The translations under genes and the position numbers were made by a program. Positions 18,243-27,458 of a stretch of DNA of 64,000 nucleotides are shown in pieces. Below the pieces are notes generated by a model. It saw nothing but the letters and a program-made list of their open reading frames with translations, was not told where the DNA came from and made no database searches. Position 1 is the first letter of the stretch; each line of letters starts with the position of its first letter. This stretch comes from Holdemania sp. Marseille-P2844. GTDB taxonomy: Bacteria; Bacillota_I; Bacilli_A; Erysipelotrichales; Erysipelotrichaceae. The stretch is from contig NZ_LT635454.1 in NCBI RefSeq assembly GCF_900120005.1, positions 464,759 to 528,758 of the forward strand, written 5' to 3'.

Positions 18243-18695
18243 ATGAATTCTATGGATAACGAAATTGTTAAAGATTTAAACGAATTATTAAGAGGGTGTC
18301 ATATGGGGGCATCGACGTTTAAGGAGTATTTAGTCGAAGCGCAATCAGAAAAGTTAAGAGAAACATTAAAGCATTCGTTAGATATTTTTCAGAAACATGA
18401 AACTGAATTGACAAGCAGAATTAATTCCTATGGTGAGGATGCGGCGGATTCTACTGGGATCATGGCTGTCTTATCTGAAATGACTGAGAAGATTAAAACG
18501 ATGATGGCAGATAGTGACGAAGAAATTTTGAATCAATCAATCAAAGCGATGGACATGGGATTAAAGGCTTGTCATGATTTTATTGATAGACATAAACAGG
18601 TACCTGAAGAATTGTTATTTGTCATTCATGATCTTGAAGCGGATTACAAAAAGGTTTATCATGATTTGACTGAATTAAAGTTAAATAATTATTAA
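18243..18695 (+). CDS. DUF2383 / PA2169-type four-helix-bundle protein
   Basis: 150 residues from the ATG at 18243, with GAGGTG 6 bp upstream; an in-frame GTG at 18234 overlaps that site and is less likely. All helical and cytoplasmic, with the ferritin-like pattern of DUF2383: IVKDLNELLRGCHMGASTFKEYL, HETELTSRINSYG and KACHDFIDRHKQVPEELL. Members are often stress-linked, with no assigned enzymatic role. It is the last gene of the PMT operon, 33 bp behind the PTPS-related gene and just before a terminator. Its presence in a glycan locus is odd and its link to the neighbours is unknown. Confidence 0.8.
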   Translation: MNSMDNEIVKDLNELLRGCHMGASTFKEYLVEAQSEKLRETLKHSLDIFQKHETELTSRINSYGEDAADSTGIMAVLSEMTEKIKTMMADSDEEILNQSIKAMDMGLKACHDFIDRHKQVPEELLFVIHDLEADYKKVYHDLTELKLNNY

Positions 18696-18697
18696 GG

Positions 18698-18726
18698 CTT
18701 GATTGCTTAACGCATTCAAGTTTTTT
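18698..18726 (+). terminator. Terminator after the DUF2383 gene
   Basis: CTTGA-T-TGC, loop TTAAC, GCA-T-TCAAG (18698-18720): an 8-bp stem with one T-T mismatch, followed by TTTTTT. Confidence 0.75.
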
Positions 18727-18793
18727 ATTTAGAAGAAATCGTTAATTTTATAGGTTGTTTGAAGAAGAAAATGAAGCTTTACGAATCAAAATA

Positions 18794-18802
18794 TGATAAA
18801 CT
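18794..18802 (+). promoter_or_regulatory. Possible extended -10 promoter of the GtrA gene
   Basis: TG-A-TAAACT, 30 bp before the ATG. The hexamer is a partial match and no clear -35 is visible. Confidence 0.4.
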
Positions 18803-18832
18803 AAATAAGGTTAAAGAGTTAAGGAGTTCAAT

Positions 18833-19243
18833 ATGTTAGAAAAAATAAAAGAAAAATTTTTAAATAGAAGTTTTTTATCGTTTGCTTTTATCGGTGCGTT
18901 CAATACGATTTTATCTCAGATATTATATATGATTTTCGTTAGTTTCAGTATCGCAGTATCGACTTCAAGTTTACTTGGAGATATTGTTCCTATGTTTTTT
19001 TCTTATTTTTTAAACATGCATTTTACTTATCATGAAAAACCGAATTGGAAAAGCTTTATTTCATTTCCAATCAGTTATCTTCCGGGAATTATCATTAATA
19101 TGGTAATGACTGTAATCTTCGTTAATTGGATCGGCGTGGACAAACTTTTTGCCAAAGCTTTCGCCTTGCCGCTGACAATTCCTATTAATTACTTGACAAT
19201 GTCCTTAATCGTAAAATTAACATCGAATAAAGATAAAAATTAA
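18833..19243 (+). CDS. GtrA-family membrane protein, probable polyprenyl-phosphate-sugar flippase
   Basis: GtrA/GtcA proteins are thought to flip undecaprenyl-phosphate monosaccharides to the outer face of the membrane for GT-C enzymes. 136 residues with four membrane helices and the family pattern FLSFAFIGAFNTILSQILY at the N-terminus, then YFLNMHFTYHEKPNW and PLTIPINYLTMSLIVKL. The ATG follows AAGGAG. It stands alone between two terminators with its own probable promoter. It is the only recognisable flippase in the window, although several polyprenyl-phosphate-loading enzymes and many GT-C proteins are encoded around it, so it may serve all of them. Confidence 0.88.
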   Translation: MLEKIKEKFLNRSFLSFAFIGAFNTILSQILYMIFVSFSIAVSTSSLLGDIVPMFFSYFLNMHFTYHEKPNWKSFISFPISYLPGIIINMVMTVIFVNWIGVDKLFAKAFALPLTIPINYLTMSLIVKLTSNKDKN

Positions 19244-19253
19244 GGTGAGTACG

Positions 19254-19285
19254 GCCGGTTCCAGTGTTTTCTGGGCCGGCTTTTA
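19254..19285 (+). terminator. Terminator after the GtrA gene
   Basis: GCCGG-TT-CCAG, loop TGTTTT, CTGG-G-CCGGC (19254-19280), followed by TTTTAT. The GC-rich stem stands out in an AT-rich region. Confidence 0.8.
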
Positions 19286-19305
19286 TAGAAAGTCAGTTTG
19301 ATCTA

Positions 19306-19314
19306 TGATATGAT
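19306..19314 (+). promoter_or_regulatory. Probable extended -10 promoter of the 19333 operon
   Basis: TG-A-TATGAT (hexamer 19309-19314), 18 bp before the ATG, with AAGGTG between them. Confidence 0.5.
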
Positions 19315-19332
19315 TTACAAGGTGATTAGGTT

Positions 19333-21408
19333 ATGATTAAAATATTATTAGCTGTAGGTGTTGTTTTATTTTGCAGTGCTGGTTATGGATTGTTTGCTGA
19401 GAAATTATTAAAATTAAAGCCGACGGGCTTTACCGCTCCTTTGGGCTTTGTTTTGTTATTATGTACGCTGCAGCTATGTTATTATCCTGTACAGTTCTTT
19501 AATGGGTCTGTATCTTGGAGTTATGCTAGCAGTTATCTAATATTCGGCTGTTTACTACTATATTCGTTATTTCATATTAAGGAATTATTTAAACGTTACT
19601 GGCAATGGAATACCCTTTGGATTATAGCTTCATTTCTTGCTTTCATCGCTGTATTTTACCAGTTATTTATCGATATTGGTTTCTCAGATTCACCAATGTA
19701 TTTGAATTACATTGCTCAGAATATTGATAATCAACATTTAAATTTATTTAATTTGTATTCTGGAAAGGTGGGCGCTGAGTGGGATGCGCTGTATTTGTTC
19801 CAGGGTTATTATCATTTCGGTACTTTTTTATGCCATATAATTAATGTTCCGTCAGTTTTATTAGGAATTGGCGGTAAAATTGATAATATTGTAATCTCTA
19901 CGTGGGGATTAGGCATGATCTATTCGTTGATTTCTTCCATGTTAATAGTTAACTTTGCTGAAGGGTTAAAGATCAAACAAAAAAGTGTTAAGTATGTGCT
20001 TATTGCATTTACATTATTTTTCAGTAATTTCTACTATTGGCGTGTTGCCTTTGCGTTTTATGGGAATACTTACCGCACTCTGCTAGCTGCTTATTTAATC
20101 TATACAGCGTATTGTTGGCTGCGTGATAAAGAAGATTCGTTAAAGTATGTCATGATGTTCATCGTCGGAGCGGGTTTAGCTTGTTCCTCATCTTACTTGT
20201 TTATTTCCTTTGCGATTTTATTTAGTTTGGCTGCTTATCTTTTTGTTAGTAAAAAAGAGAATGCCTTTGTTGATATGTCAATCATCGTTTTACCTATGGC
20301 GATCTATGCGGTTGCGATGTTTAGTCGGAATAAGGAAATTCCCTGGATCGCTCCCGCACTAGCTCTAATTTTTATAGCTTATTATAGTTTGCGATTCACA
20401 AAGTGGATGAAGAAAATTATTGATATAATTGAAAAATTCTTTTTCAAACATGGTAAATTTATTTTCTTTATTCTTATTCCTGTTCTTATGATGGTGTTTG
20501 CGGCTTATGTTAATTTCTTTAAACCTGATTATTTATATGATTATGCCTATTATTTCAATAATCATCAAGATTATGACATGGTTAAAGATTATTATTTCAT
20601 TTATTCCCATATTTTCGATAATATTCTTAACATTATACGATGGATCGGCGTTATCTTGATTCTTTGGAAAGCTCAATCAGAAGAACAAAACTATATAAAA
20701 TCTTTATTTGTTATGATGTTGATTTTATTTTTAAATCCATTAGCGACGACTGCGGTAGCCTACTTGATTGCCTCTAATGTATTTTATCGTACTGTAGAAG
20801 TTTTGTTTAATCCATTTACAGAGATGTTGATTTTATTAGCTGTTATTCAATGGCTTGATCAGCGAGAATGGATAAAACGGATGTTATTAGTTATTCTTTG
20901 CGTCGAGATTGTTGTCGGTCATGTTGCTTCTTATTTGGATTCTGATTGGGGATTATATACCTTTCATGTAAATGGAGGGAAAACAGTGAATCCGATCTAT
21001 AAAATCAGTGATGAGGAAATTGAGGCGATACATGTTCTTGAGGGGTTAATTAAGCGTGACCGAAATCGATTTAACGATGAGCATCAACCGACAATTATTT
21101 CTCATGCGGAAGGGGTAAGAACTTTTCTTCCTAATGTATATCAGATATTTACTGCACGGGATTATTATTATATTTGGAATCGAGTTGATTGGATTTTCTA
21201 TGATTTAGCCCGCAGACATTATGATTGGGAAGCTCCAGCAACAGAAGATTATGCTCGTTCCTGTGGTTATTTGGATTATTATGACGTTGATTATCTTATT
21301 ATTCAGTATTGGGAAAATCCAGAATTTGATAAGGCAACAGATGCTTGTGCGATAACAGAAATAACTACAGCGAAGTTTAAGATTAAGAGTGTGACAAAAA
21401 ATGAATAG
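19333..21408 (+). CDS. Large multi-pass membrane protein, GT-C-like (DUF6077-type, tentative)
   Basis: 691 residues, about 13-14 predicted helices and a soluble C-terminal part from about 550. The pattern after helix 4, DIGFSDSPMYLNYIAQNI (Asp119), has the place and look of a GT-C catalytic loop acid. It is followed by FQGYYHFGTFL, a motif shared with the paralogue at 32296 (YQGYYHFIASI); both also share FTAPLGFVLLLCTLQLCYYP-like N-termini. I recall this family as a domain of unknown function (DUF6077), but the name needs a profile search. It heads an operon with PTPS-related, GT2 and GDPD-like genes; its stop overlaps the next start by 8 bp. Confidence 0.75.
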   Translation: MIKILLAVGVVLFCSAGYGLFAEKLLKLKPTGFTAPLGFVLLLCTLQLCYYPVQFFNGSVSWSYASSYLIFGCLLLYSLFHIKELFKRYWQWNTLWIIASFLAFIAVFYQLFIDIGFSDSPMYLNYIAQNIDNQHLNLFNLYSGKVGAEWDALYLFQGYYHFGTFLCHIINVPSVLLGIGGKIDNIVISTWGLGMIYSLISSMLIVNFAEGLKIKQKSVKYVLIAFTLFFSNFYYWRVAFAFYGNTYRTLLAAYLIYTAYCWLRDKEDSLKYVMMFIVGAGLACSSSYLFISFAILFSLAAYLFVSKKENAFVDMSIIVLPMAIYAVAMFSRNKEIPWIAPALALIFIAYYSLRFTKWMKKIIDIIEKFFFKHGKFIFFILIPVLMMVFAAYVNFFKPDYLYDYAYYFNNHQDYDMVKDYYFIYSHIFDNILNIIRWIGVILILWKAQSEEQNYIKSLFVMMLILFLNPLATTAVAYLIASNVFYRTVEVLFNPFTEMLILLAVIQWLDQREWIKRMLLVILCVEIVVGHVASYLDSDWGLYTFHVNGGKTVNPIYKISDEEIEAIHVLEGLIKRDRNRFNDEHQPTIISHAEGVRTFLPNVYQIFTARDYYYIWNRVDWIFYDLARRHYDWEAPATEDYARSCGYLDYYDVDYLIIQYWENPEFDKATDACAITEITTAKFKIKSVTKNE

Positions 21409-23080
21409 AAAACGAATATTAATTTTATTATTTTGCTTGTGCTTAACTGTGGTGTTCTGCATACCGTTGTTTTCTTCGGTATCGCTCTATTCAGGTCATG
21501 ATACTGATTATCATATAGCTAGAATCTATTCTTTATCTAAAGCAATCCAATATCACGATTATTTTCCATCTTTATTTTACCTTCAAAGTTATGGATATGG
21601 ATATGCTTCGCCTCTTTTTTATTCAAATTTCTTAATCTATATACCAGCAGTTTTAAATGCAATCGGAGTAAATATTACAACAAGTTATAAAATGTTCATT
21701 TTTATATGTGTGTACCTAACGTCGCTTTTAATGTTTTGGTGTTCATATCGTATCTTTAAAGATTGTAAAAGCGCTGCAGTTTCTAGTGTTTTATATATCT
21801 TTTCAAACTACTTTATAACAGATGTATTCTATAGAGGCGCTTTGGGAGAAGTACTTGCATTTATGATTGTCCCAATAATCATGTTAGGTGCTTATAATCT
21901 GATTGAAGGTAAAGGAAATGATTGGTTTTTGCTTACCATTGGGTTTTCGTGTCTGTTATTGGTTCATAATATCAGTTTTATTTTAATATGTTTTGCTTTT
22001 GGATTATATCTGATGATTAATATAAGGAAGTTTCTAACAAAACGTGTATTGTTAAATTTGTTTAAAGCAGTGATACTTTCAATAGGGTTAACCGCATTTT
22101 TTCTTTTCCCAATGTTAGAACAATTGAACGTAGGGATCTATCGAGTATCATCTTATTTTTCGGATAATAGTTTTGCTAAAAGTCTATTGACGTTTTCAGA
22201 AGCGATCTCTATTTTTCCAGGAACCGGTATGATTTGGGGAATAGAGGATAACAAAATTAATATGAGCATTGGAATAATTCAAATTTTTATAATTTTAATT
22301 TCTTTATCAAAATATAAAGAAAATAAGCGAGCATTCTTTTATGCGGTGATTATATTGATTGTAATCTTGATGACAACTCGTTATTTTCCATGGCAATATC
22401 TGCTTAAACCTAATTTTATTCAGTTTAGTTGTCGATTATTAATTATAGCTATACCTCTATGTGCTATTCTTGGAGGGTTTTTGGTTAAGTCAAATTTGCG
22501 TTCATCCGTTTTAATAATAATGTTAGCAGTAGGCTTCGGGTTATTTCAAATCTATCCTTTGATTTCATTATCAAAAATAGATGAAAATAATCTAAAAACA
22601 TTAGATTTATACTATAATGGTCAAGGGGACAGATTAAGTGAAGAAATTTGGGCTTTAGGAGCTTTAGATTATATGCCTATAACAATTTACGATCAGCTAC
22701 AAACTCGTGAGAAAAGTATATTAGTAAATGATGGACAGAGAATTTTAAATTATAAGCAAGATTATAATCTATTAACATTTGAGGATGAGAGAGAGTCTTT
22801 AGTTGAATATGTACTTCCTTTAATCTATTATAAAGGTTATAAAGTTGTTGAAATTTTTGATGACAAAGAACAAAGTTTGAATGTATATCCAAATGAAGAA
22901 GGGTTTGTTTCTTTTTCAAATAACACTCTTTTAACAAATGTACACTATGAAATAAAATATTCTGGCACTTTAGTTCAAAGCTTAAGTAAAATAGTATCTA
23001 TCATAAGTATATTTATTTTAATTTACATGAAGTGTTATGAATCAAATATTAAAAATATAAAGAGGAGGATAAATTTATGA
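21401..23080 (+). CDS. PTPS-related (PF10131-type) membrane protein, paralogue of 16491
   Basis: 559 residues. The first outside loop has LYSGHDTDYHIARIYSLSKA (His33-Asp34 as in the paralogue), then GYGYASPLFYSNFLIYIPAV, YRGALGEVLAFMIVPI and a C-terminal outside domain with LPLIYYKGYKVVEIFDDK. Together these mark it as the same GT-C-like family. It overlaps the upstream gene by 8 bp and the downstream GT2 by 4 bp (ATGA), so translation is probably coupled. Pairing with the GT2 suggests that the GT2 makes the lipid-linked sugar that this protein transfers. More AT-rich than its paralogue at 16491. Confidence 0.8.
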   Translation: MNRKRILILLFCLCLTVVFCIPLFSSVSLYSGHDTDYHIARIYSLSKAIQYHDYFPSLFYLQSYGYGYASPLFYSNFLIYIPAVLNAIGVNITTSYKMFIFICVYLTSLLMFWCSYRIFKDCKSAAVSSVLYIFSNYFITDVFYRGALGEVLAFMIVPIIMLGAYNLIEGKGNDWFLLTIGFSCLLLVHNISFILICFAFGLYLMINIRKFLTKRVLLNLFKAVILSIGLTAFFLFPMLEQLNVGIYRVSSYFSDNSFAKSLLTFSEAISIFPGTGMIWGIEDNKINMSIGIIQIFIILISLSKYKENKRAFFYAVIILIVILMTTRYFPWQYLLKPNFIQFSCRLLIIAIPLCAILGGFLVKSNLRSSVLIIMLAVGFGLFQIYPLISLSKIDENNLKTLDLYYNGQGDRLSEEIWALGALDYMPITIYDQLQTREKSILVNDGQRILNYKQDYNLLTFEDERESLVEYVLPLIYYKGYKVVEIFDDKEQSLNVYPNEEGFVSFSNNTLLTNVHYEIKYSGTLVQSLSKIVSIISIFILIYMKCYESNIKNIKRRINL

Positions 23081-24018
23081 GTAAAGTTGCAGTCTTAATT
23101 CCATGTTATAATGAAGAACTAACAGTTGAAAAAGTTGTAAAAGATTTTAAAAAAGAATTGCCTACCGCGGATATCTATGTCTATGACAATAACTCTAAAG
23201 ATAAAACTGCAACTTTGGCATTAGCTGCAGGCGCGATAGTTAGAAAAGAAACTGCACAGGGAAAAGGAAATGTTGTACGCGCAATGTTTAAAGATATTGA
23301 TGCTGACGTTTATATTCTTGTTGATGGTGATGATACTTACCCTGCTGATGAGGTACATAAATTGATTCAACCAGTTCTAGAAGGATGTGCGGATATGGTT
23401 ATAGGAGATCGCCTTTCTAATGGAACATATTTTGAGGAGAATAAACGAGGCTTTCATGGATTTGGTAATAATTTAGTTAAAAATCTGATTAATTTTCTGT
23501 TCAAAAGTAATATTAACGATATCATGACCGGATATCGTGTCTATAGCCGTAGATTTGTAAAAAATATGCCGGTTATGAGTTCGGGGTTTCAAATTGAAAC
23601 TGAGATGACGATATTCTCACTGGTTTACCGCATGAAGCTTGTTGAAATTCCGATAACATATCGAGATAGGCCAGCAGGAAGCGAGTCAAAACTAAATACA
23701 TTTTCAGATGGCTTTAAGGTTTTAGTAAAGCTATTTGATTTGTTTAAAAACTATCGACCTATGTTATTTTTTAGTTGTATATCTTTTTTGTTTGTAACTT
23801 TAGGTCTGCTAATAGGGATACCGGTCATTACAGAGTTTGTTAAAACTGCATTCATTACTAAAATTCCAAGTGCAGTACTTGCAGCTTCTTTGTTTATTAT
23901 AGCTTTTCTGCTTTTTATGGTTGGAATTATCTTAGATGCTATTAAAAATCAGATGTGTATTTTATTTGAATGTCAGTTGAACCAATTTGAATATCAAGAA
24001 AAGTGTAAAGTGAGGTAA
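23077..24018 (+). CDS. GT2 polyprenyl-phosphate glycosyltransferase (DPM1-like)
   Basis: Loads a sugar from a nucleotide donor onto a polyprenyl phosphate at the inner membrane face. 313 residues. The GT-A domain shows VAVLIPCYNEELTVEKVV, YVYDNNSKDKT and LVDGDDTYPADEV (DXD metal site DGDD). MTGYRVYSRRFVKNMP and YRDRPAGSESKLNTFSDG are typical of the dolichol-phosphate-mannose-synthase group. Two C-terminal membrane helices (about 230-250 and 265-285) follow. The start overlaps the previous stop (ATGA), with AGGAGG upstream. The next gene begins 2 bp after its stop. The sugar transferred cannot be told. Confidence 0.9.
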   Translation: MSKVAVLIPCYNEELTVEKVVKDFKKELPTADIYVYDNNSKDKTATLALAAGAIVRKETAQGKGNVVRAMFKDIDADVYILVDGDDTYPADEVHKLIQPVLEGCADMVIGDRLSNGTYFEENKRGFHGFGNNLVKNLINFLFKSNINDIMTGYRVYSRRFVKNMPVMSSGFQIETEMTIFSLVYRMKLVEIPITYRDRPAGSESKLNTFSDGFKVLVKLFDLFKNYRPMLFFSCISFLFVTLGLLIGIPVITEFVKTAFITKIPSAVLAASLFIIAFLLFMVGIILDAIKNQMCILFECQLNQFEYQEKCKVR

Positions 24019-24020
24019 AT

Positions 24021-25001
24021 ATGAAAAAATTGTTAATTCTTGCAATCAGTGTATTAGTGCTCACAGCGTTCGGCAGTTTTGCTTTTATTTTATTTAACAA
24101 CATATATCAAGATAAAGGAAATTTTGATGATTATAGAGATAATGCTCCTGTTGTTAATATTGACGAAACAGAACAAGTGTTAAAAATCACTTCTGACGTT
24201 GGAGAGTTAGTTGAAGATTGGAATCATACGTATCGAGTTATGGCACATGCCTTAGGTGGCATTGGAGAGTATGATTACACGAATTCTTTAGAAGCTTTTT
24301 ATCAAAATTATAATGAAGGTACACGGTTGTTTGAAATCGATCTTGATACAACGTCGGATGGGGATATATGCTTAATTCATACTTGGGAAGATTTTCGTAA
24401 TAAATTAACGGATATTGGCGGAGATTGGCCAATGTCTACGGACGAGTTTAAGCAAGTTAAGATTCATGGAAAATATAAAACAGTGATGTTTAAAGATCTT
24501 CTGAAACTTATGAACGAAATTCCGGATTTTTATATTATCATTGATTCTAAAACTTTTGATATTGATGGATCGAGAGTGATGTATAACAAAATGATAGACG
24601 AAGTAAATTCAGTTAATCCAGACTTAATCAATAGAATTATACCTCAAGCCTATACTCCAGATATGTATGTTTTCTTAGATGAGAATTATGACTTTAATAA
24701 AATCATATTCACTCTTTACCATTATTATGTTGATTCTGATGGACAAAAAATTTATCAATTTGTTAAGGAACATAAAGTGCCGGTAGTTGTTATGCATATG
24801 GATAATGAATGGGCTACAAAAGTAATTACTGATATTTATGCTTATGCTGAAATGCAGGATTATGAAGATCAGTTTACAATCTATATTCATACAGTTAACC
24901 AGATAGATAAAGCTTTGAAAATTATTAATGATAATCATTTCTTTGGTGTTTATTCAGATTTTATTACAGAAGAGGCGCTGCAACAAGCTATGATATCTTG
25001 A
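24021..25001 (+). CDS. Membrane-anchored glycerophosphodiester phosphodiesterase-like protein
   Basis: 326 residues. One N-terminal helix (about 4-26) anchors a domain facing outside. The fold signature is that of GDPD/PI-PLC-like enzymes: RVMAHALGGIGEYDYTNSLE (His76, Asn88, Glu91), FEIDLDTTSDGDICLIHTWE (Glu105, Asp107, His120), and FYIIIDSK. These are the usual metal and catalytic positions, although the classic HRG start is HALGG. Members hydrolyse glycerophosphodiesters. In this wall-glycan setting, and next to an LtaS-like gene, a role in trimming glycerol-phosphate groups on a polymer is possible but unproven. Last gene of the operon, ahead of a strong terminator. Confidence 0.8.
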   Translation: MKKLLILAISVLVLTAFGSFAFILFNNIYQDKGNFDDYRDNAPVVNIDETEQVLKITSDVGELVEDWNHTYRVMAHALGGIGEYDYTNSLEAFYQNYNEGTRLFEIDLDTTSDGDICLIHTWEDFRNKLTDIGGDWPMSTDEFKQVKIHGKYKTVMFKDLLKLMNEIPDFYIIIDSKTFDIDGSRVMYNKMIDEVNSVNPDLINRIIPQAYTPDMYVFLDENYDFNKIIFTLYHYYVDSDGQKIYQFVKEHKVPVVVMHMDNEWATKVITDIYAYAEMQDYEDQFTIYIHTVNQIDKALKIINDNHFFGVYSDFITEEALQQAMIS

Positions 25002-25024
25002 AAATATCTGAATTAGAATAAAAT

Positions 25025-25074
25025 GAGCTATCCTTAAGAAATCGATATGATTCTTAAGATAGCTCTATTTTTTG
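25025..25074 (+). terminator. Strong terminator of the 19333-25001 operon
   Basis: GAGCTAT-C-CTTAAGAA (25025-25040), 10-base loop, TTCTTAAG-ATAGCTC (25051-25065): a 15-bp stem with one bulged C, followed by TATTTTTTG. Confidence 0.9.
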
Positions 25075-25223
25075 ATGAAGTATATACATATGACCATTGT
25101 GAGATTTATTAACTCAACCATCGCAGATTTTGGTATAAATGAATTACTAGTTTATAAATATATTTTCTTTAATACTGATGTTGAGTTTACAGCAGGGTAA
25201 TGGAAGTTCGCTTTTTAAATTTT

Positions 25224-27095
25224 TTAATTCTTTTCAGCGAAATAATCAGATGTTAGAATATTCTGACTAATTTGGATTTCTTCGAAAACTTTGTTATTTA
25301 TTTCTTCTATTTCATCATCAGTTATAGATGGATCTAGTTTAATGACTGTTCCTTTCGTTGCATTATAATAGGCTTGATCATTAAGCCAGGAGCGATCTTC
25401 AAAGATAACAAGTCCATCTTTATCTGATAATGCATCACGACCAGTGATGAGATGACCGTTTAAGTTTATATCAAACAAATTACATAAAGTTGGCATAATA
25501 TCATATGTTGAGGTCACTGTTTCGATAGTTGTACTATTCTCTAAACTTGGAGTCCAAATGATGAATGGAACTTTATAAATTTCATAGTCATTTTTAAGGT
25601 CAGTGAATAATTCTTTTGTCGCGGATTTTGTTAACCCATAAGGATAATGGTCTCCATAGACAGCGATAACAGTGTTTTCGAGTTGACCGGTTTTTGTAAG
25701 ATCTTCAATTAAAATTTCCAATCCACTATCAAGCGTTTTCTGTGCTGCTAGATAACAAAGTGCTTCTGTAGAATACTTTTCACCAGCTTCACCATGGAGA
25801 ACGATAGTTTGCCAAAGATCATATTCCAATTCATAACGTTCACGAACATAAGGTACATGCCCAGAAACACTAATAAAGAAATCAAAGAATGGTTCAGTAG
25901 CATTTTCATTTGTCGCTTCCAGAGCCTTAGTGAAAAGTTCACGATCATGAATCCAGTTATAAGCCTCTACAAATTCTGGACGCTTTTCTAAATTAAGATC
26001 AACCCAATCATAGAGGTAGGTAAATCCGTAGGTGTAATGCAAAGTTTCACGATTATAAAATTCCTTTTTGAAAGAATGAAATGAGTTAGCTGAATATCCT
26101 ATTTCTCGAAATAATTGAGGAAGTGCGCTTGGGAAAGTATTTTCATAAAAATCATAAGCAAGCGGACCATTGTCAATAGAAGGAATTTGGGAAGTAAGAC
26201 TGATGAATTCACTATCCGCTGTAGCAGATTGATATACTGGTGCATAATGGTTATCAAAATTGATTCCTTGCGTTTTCATCATGTATAAGGTAGGAGTCAG
26301 TTCTTCGTCAATAACAATTGTGGATAAAGATTCACATAAGATAAGAATTAAATTTTTACCTTTAAATATCCCTGTATAATCATTAGGTTCTGAAACATAT
26401 CCATGTTCTTCTATATAAAGATCAATCATTGTTTTTTGTTCGTCAGTATTTTCTATTTTATGATTCAGAGTTAACTGTGCATCTTTAATGGTGTATGAAT
26501 ACAAGCCTAGTCGATCAATGGCTCTGACTTTATTGTAAAGTGTATGGTAAAGGTACGAATCACTCTCACTTTTCTTGATATTCTCCGGGTAATTTGAGAA
26601 TGTTAAGAAAAGGCAGACAATACTTAATATACATAAAAAACTTGAAATACATATTCTTAGAATATAATTATATTTATATTGCTTTCCTTTAAATAAATTA
26701 ACAAGAATAAAAGGGATTAGAGGCAAAAAATATCCAAAGAGATCTAATGTTAATTTTCCGGTAGCTTCATTTTTCACTTGGAAAAATTCTTTTAGAATAC
26801 TAGCTTTAGAAAAAGAAAAGAAAGTAGAGAAATAATTATAATGGAGATTTTGACAAAAGCAAAGTAAGGCCATCGTACTTATCAAAATTATTCCATAAGT
26901 TAATCTCATTTTTCGCCCCATGAGAAACATAAAGGAACTTAATAAAATAGCAATAAAAATATTTACAAAAATTATTTTAGCGTTAGCTGAGGACATACCC
27001 AATTGATTACGAAAGTAATAATCAAAAAATAAGACAGAGAAGAAAAAGATTAAAATATCAATGTTGCTTAATAAATGCTTTTTTATTTTTTTCAT
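25224..27095 (-). CDS. LtaS-like sulfatase-fold phosphoglycerol transferase
   Basis: LtaS-type enzymes move glycerol phosphate from phosphatidylglycerol onto a lipoteichoic acid chain or related glycan, outside the membrane. From the ATG at 27095 (AGGTG 6-7 bp upstream; the in-frame GTG at 27104 lies inside that site) it has 623 residues. Five N-terminal helices are followed by an extracellular sulfatase-fold domain. Motifs are NLILILCESLS (metal-binding Glu), YQSATADSEFISLTSQIPS (nucleophile probably Thr292), FFDFFISVSGHVPYV, and VIAVYGDHYPYG (Asp-His metal pair). The nucleophile region of typical LtaS reads GNTSDAEF, so SATADSEF is a divergent version. It is monocistronic and opposite to its neighbours, which hints at separate control. 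Confidence 0.88.
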   Translation of the reverse strand: MKKIKKHLLSNIDILIFFFSVLFFDYYFRNQLGMSSANAKIIFVNIFIAILLSSFMFLMGRKMRLTYGIILISTMALLCFCQNLHYNYFSTFFSFSKASILKEFFQVKNEATGKLTLDLFGYFLPLIPFILVNLFKGKQYKYNYILRICISSFLCILSIVCLFLTFSNYPENIKKSESDSYLYHTLYNKVRAIDRLGLYSYTIKDAQLTLNHKIENTDEQKTMIDLYIEEHGYVSEPNDYTGIFKGKNLILILCESLSTIVIDEELTPTLYMMKTQGINFDNHYAPVYQSATADSEFISLTSQIPSIDNGPLAYDFYENTFPSALPQLFREIGYSANSFHSFKKEFYNRETLHYTYGFTYLYDWVDLNLEKRPEFVEAYNWIHDRELFTKALEATNENATEPFFDFFISVSGHVPYVRERYELEYDLWQTIVLHGEAGEKYSTEALCYLAAQKTLDSGLEILIEDLTKTGQLENTVIAVYGDHYPYGLTKSATKELFTDLKNDYEIYKVPFIIWTPSLENSTTIETVTSTYDIMPTLCNLFDINLNGHLITGRDALSDKDGLVIFEDRSWLNDQAYYNATKGTVIKLDPSITDDEIEEINNKVFEEIQISQNILTSDYFAEKN

Positions 27096-27458
27096 TATTA
27101 TCACCTGTTAATTATTATAAGCAAAATTAAGAACAAATAAAAGTATGAATAAGTTTTTCTAATATATTTTATAATCACAAACGATTTTAATTATACTAAA
27201 AGGGCGTGACTGAGTCATATTACATCGAGAAATCTAATTGAAATGATATTTTTATCATAATCCTGTAAATATTGTGTTTGCTAAAAACATTCGTATTATG
27301 CTGGAGTATTTAAAGTAAGAATTCATTGCCAATAAGGAATTAGAATAAGGAATGGAGTTTTATTGCATAACACCATGTAAAAAAAATATTTAAGAATTTT
27401 TATCATAGTTAGTTGCTGAATTATAAGATATAATGGATCAGTGTCAATGGAGGTTTTT
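27096..27458. other. 363-bp divergent intergenic region
   Basis: Separates the LtaS-like gene (-) from the first yfhO-like gene (+). It is very AT-rich, with no convincing reading frame or RNA structure. A TATAAT at 27429-27434, 24 bp before the ATG at 27459, is the likely -10 for the plus-strand gene, without a good -35. TGGAGG precedes the start. Nothing else is recognised. Confidence 0.5.

Noticed and set aside
25090-25200. Small frame (36 residues: MTIVRFINSTIADFGINELL...) with faint GtrA-like look
   Set aside because: Resemblance to the start of GtrA proteins is weak, it has no ribosome site, and it follows a terminator; could be debris but not supportable.
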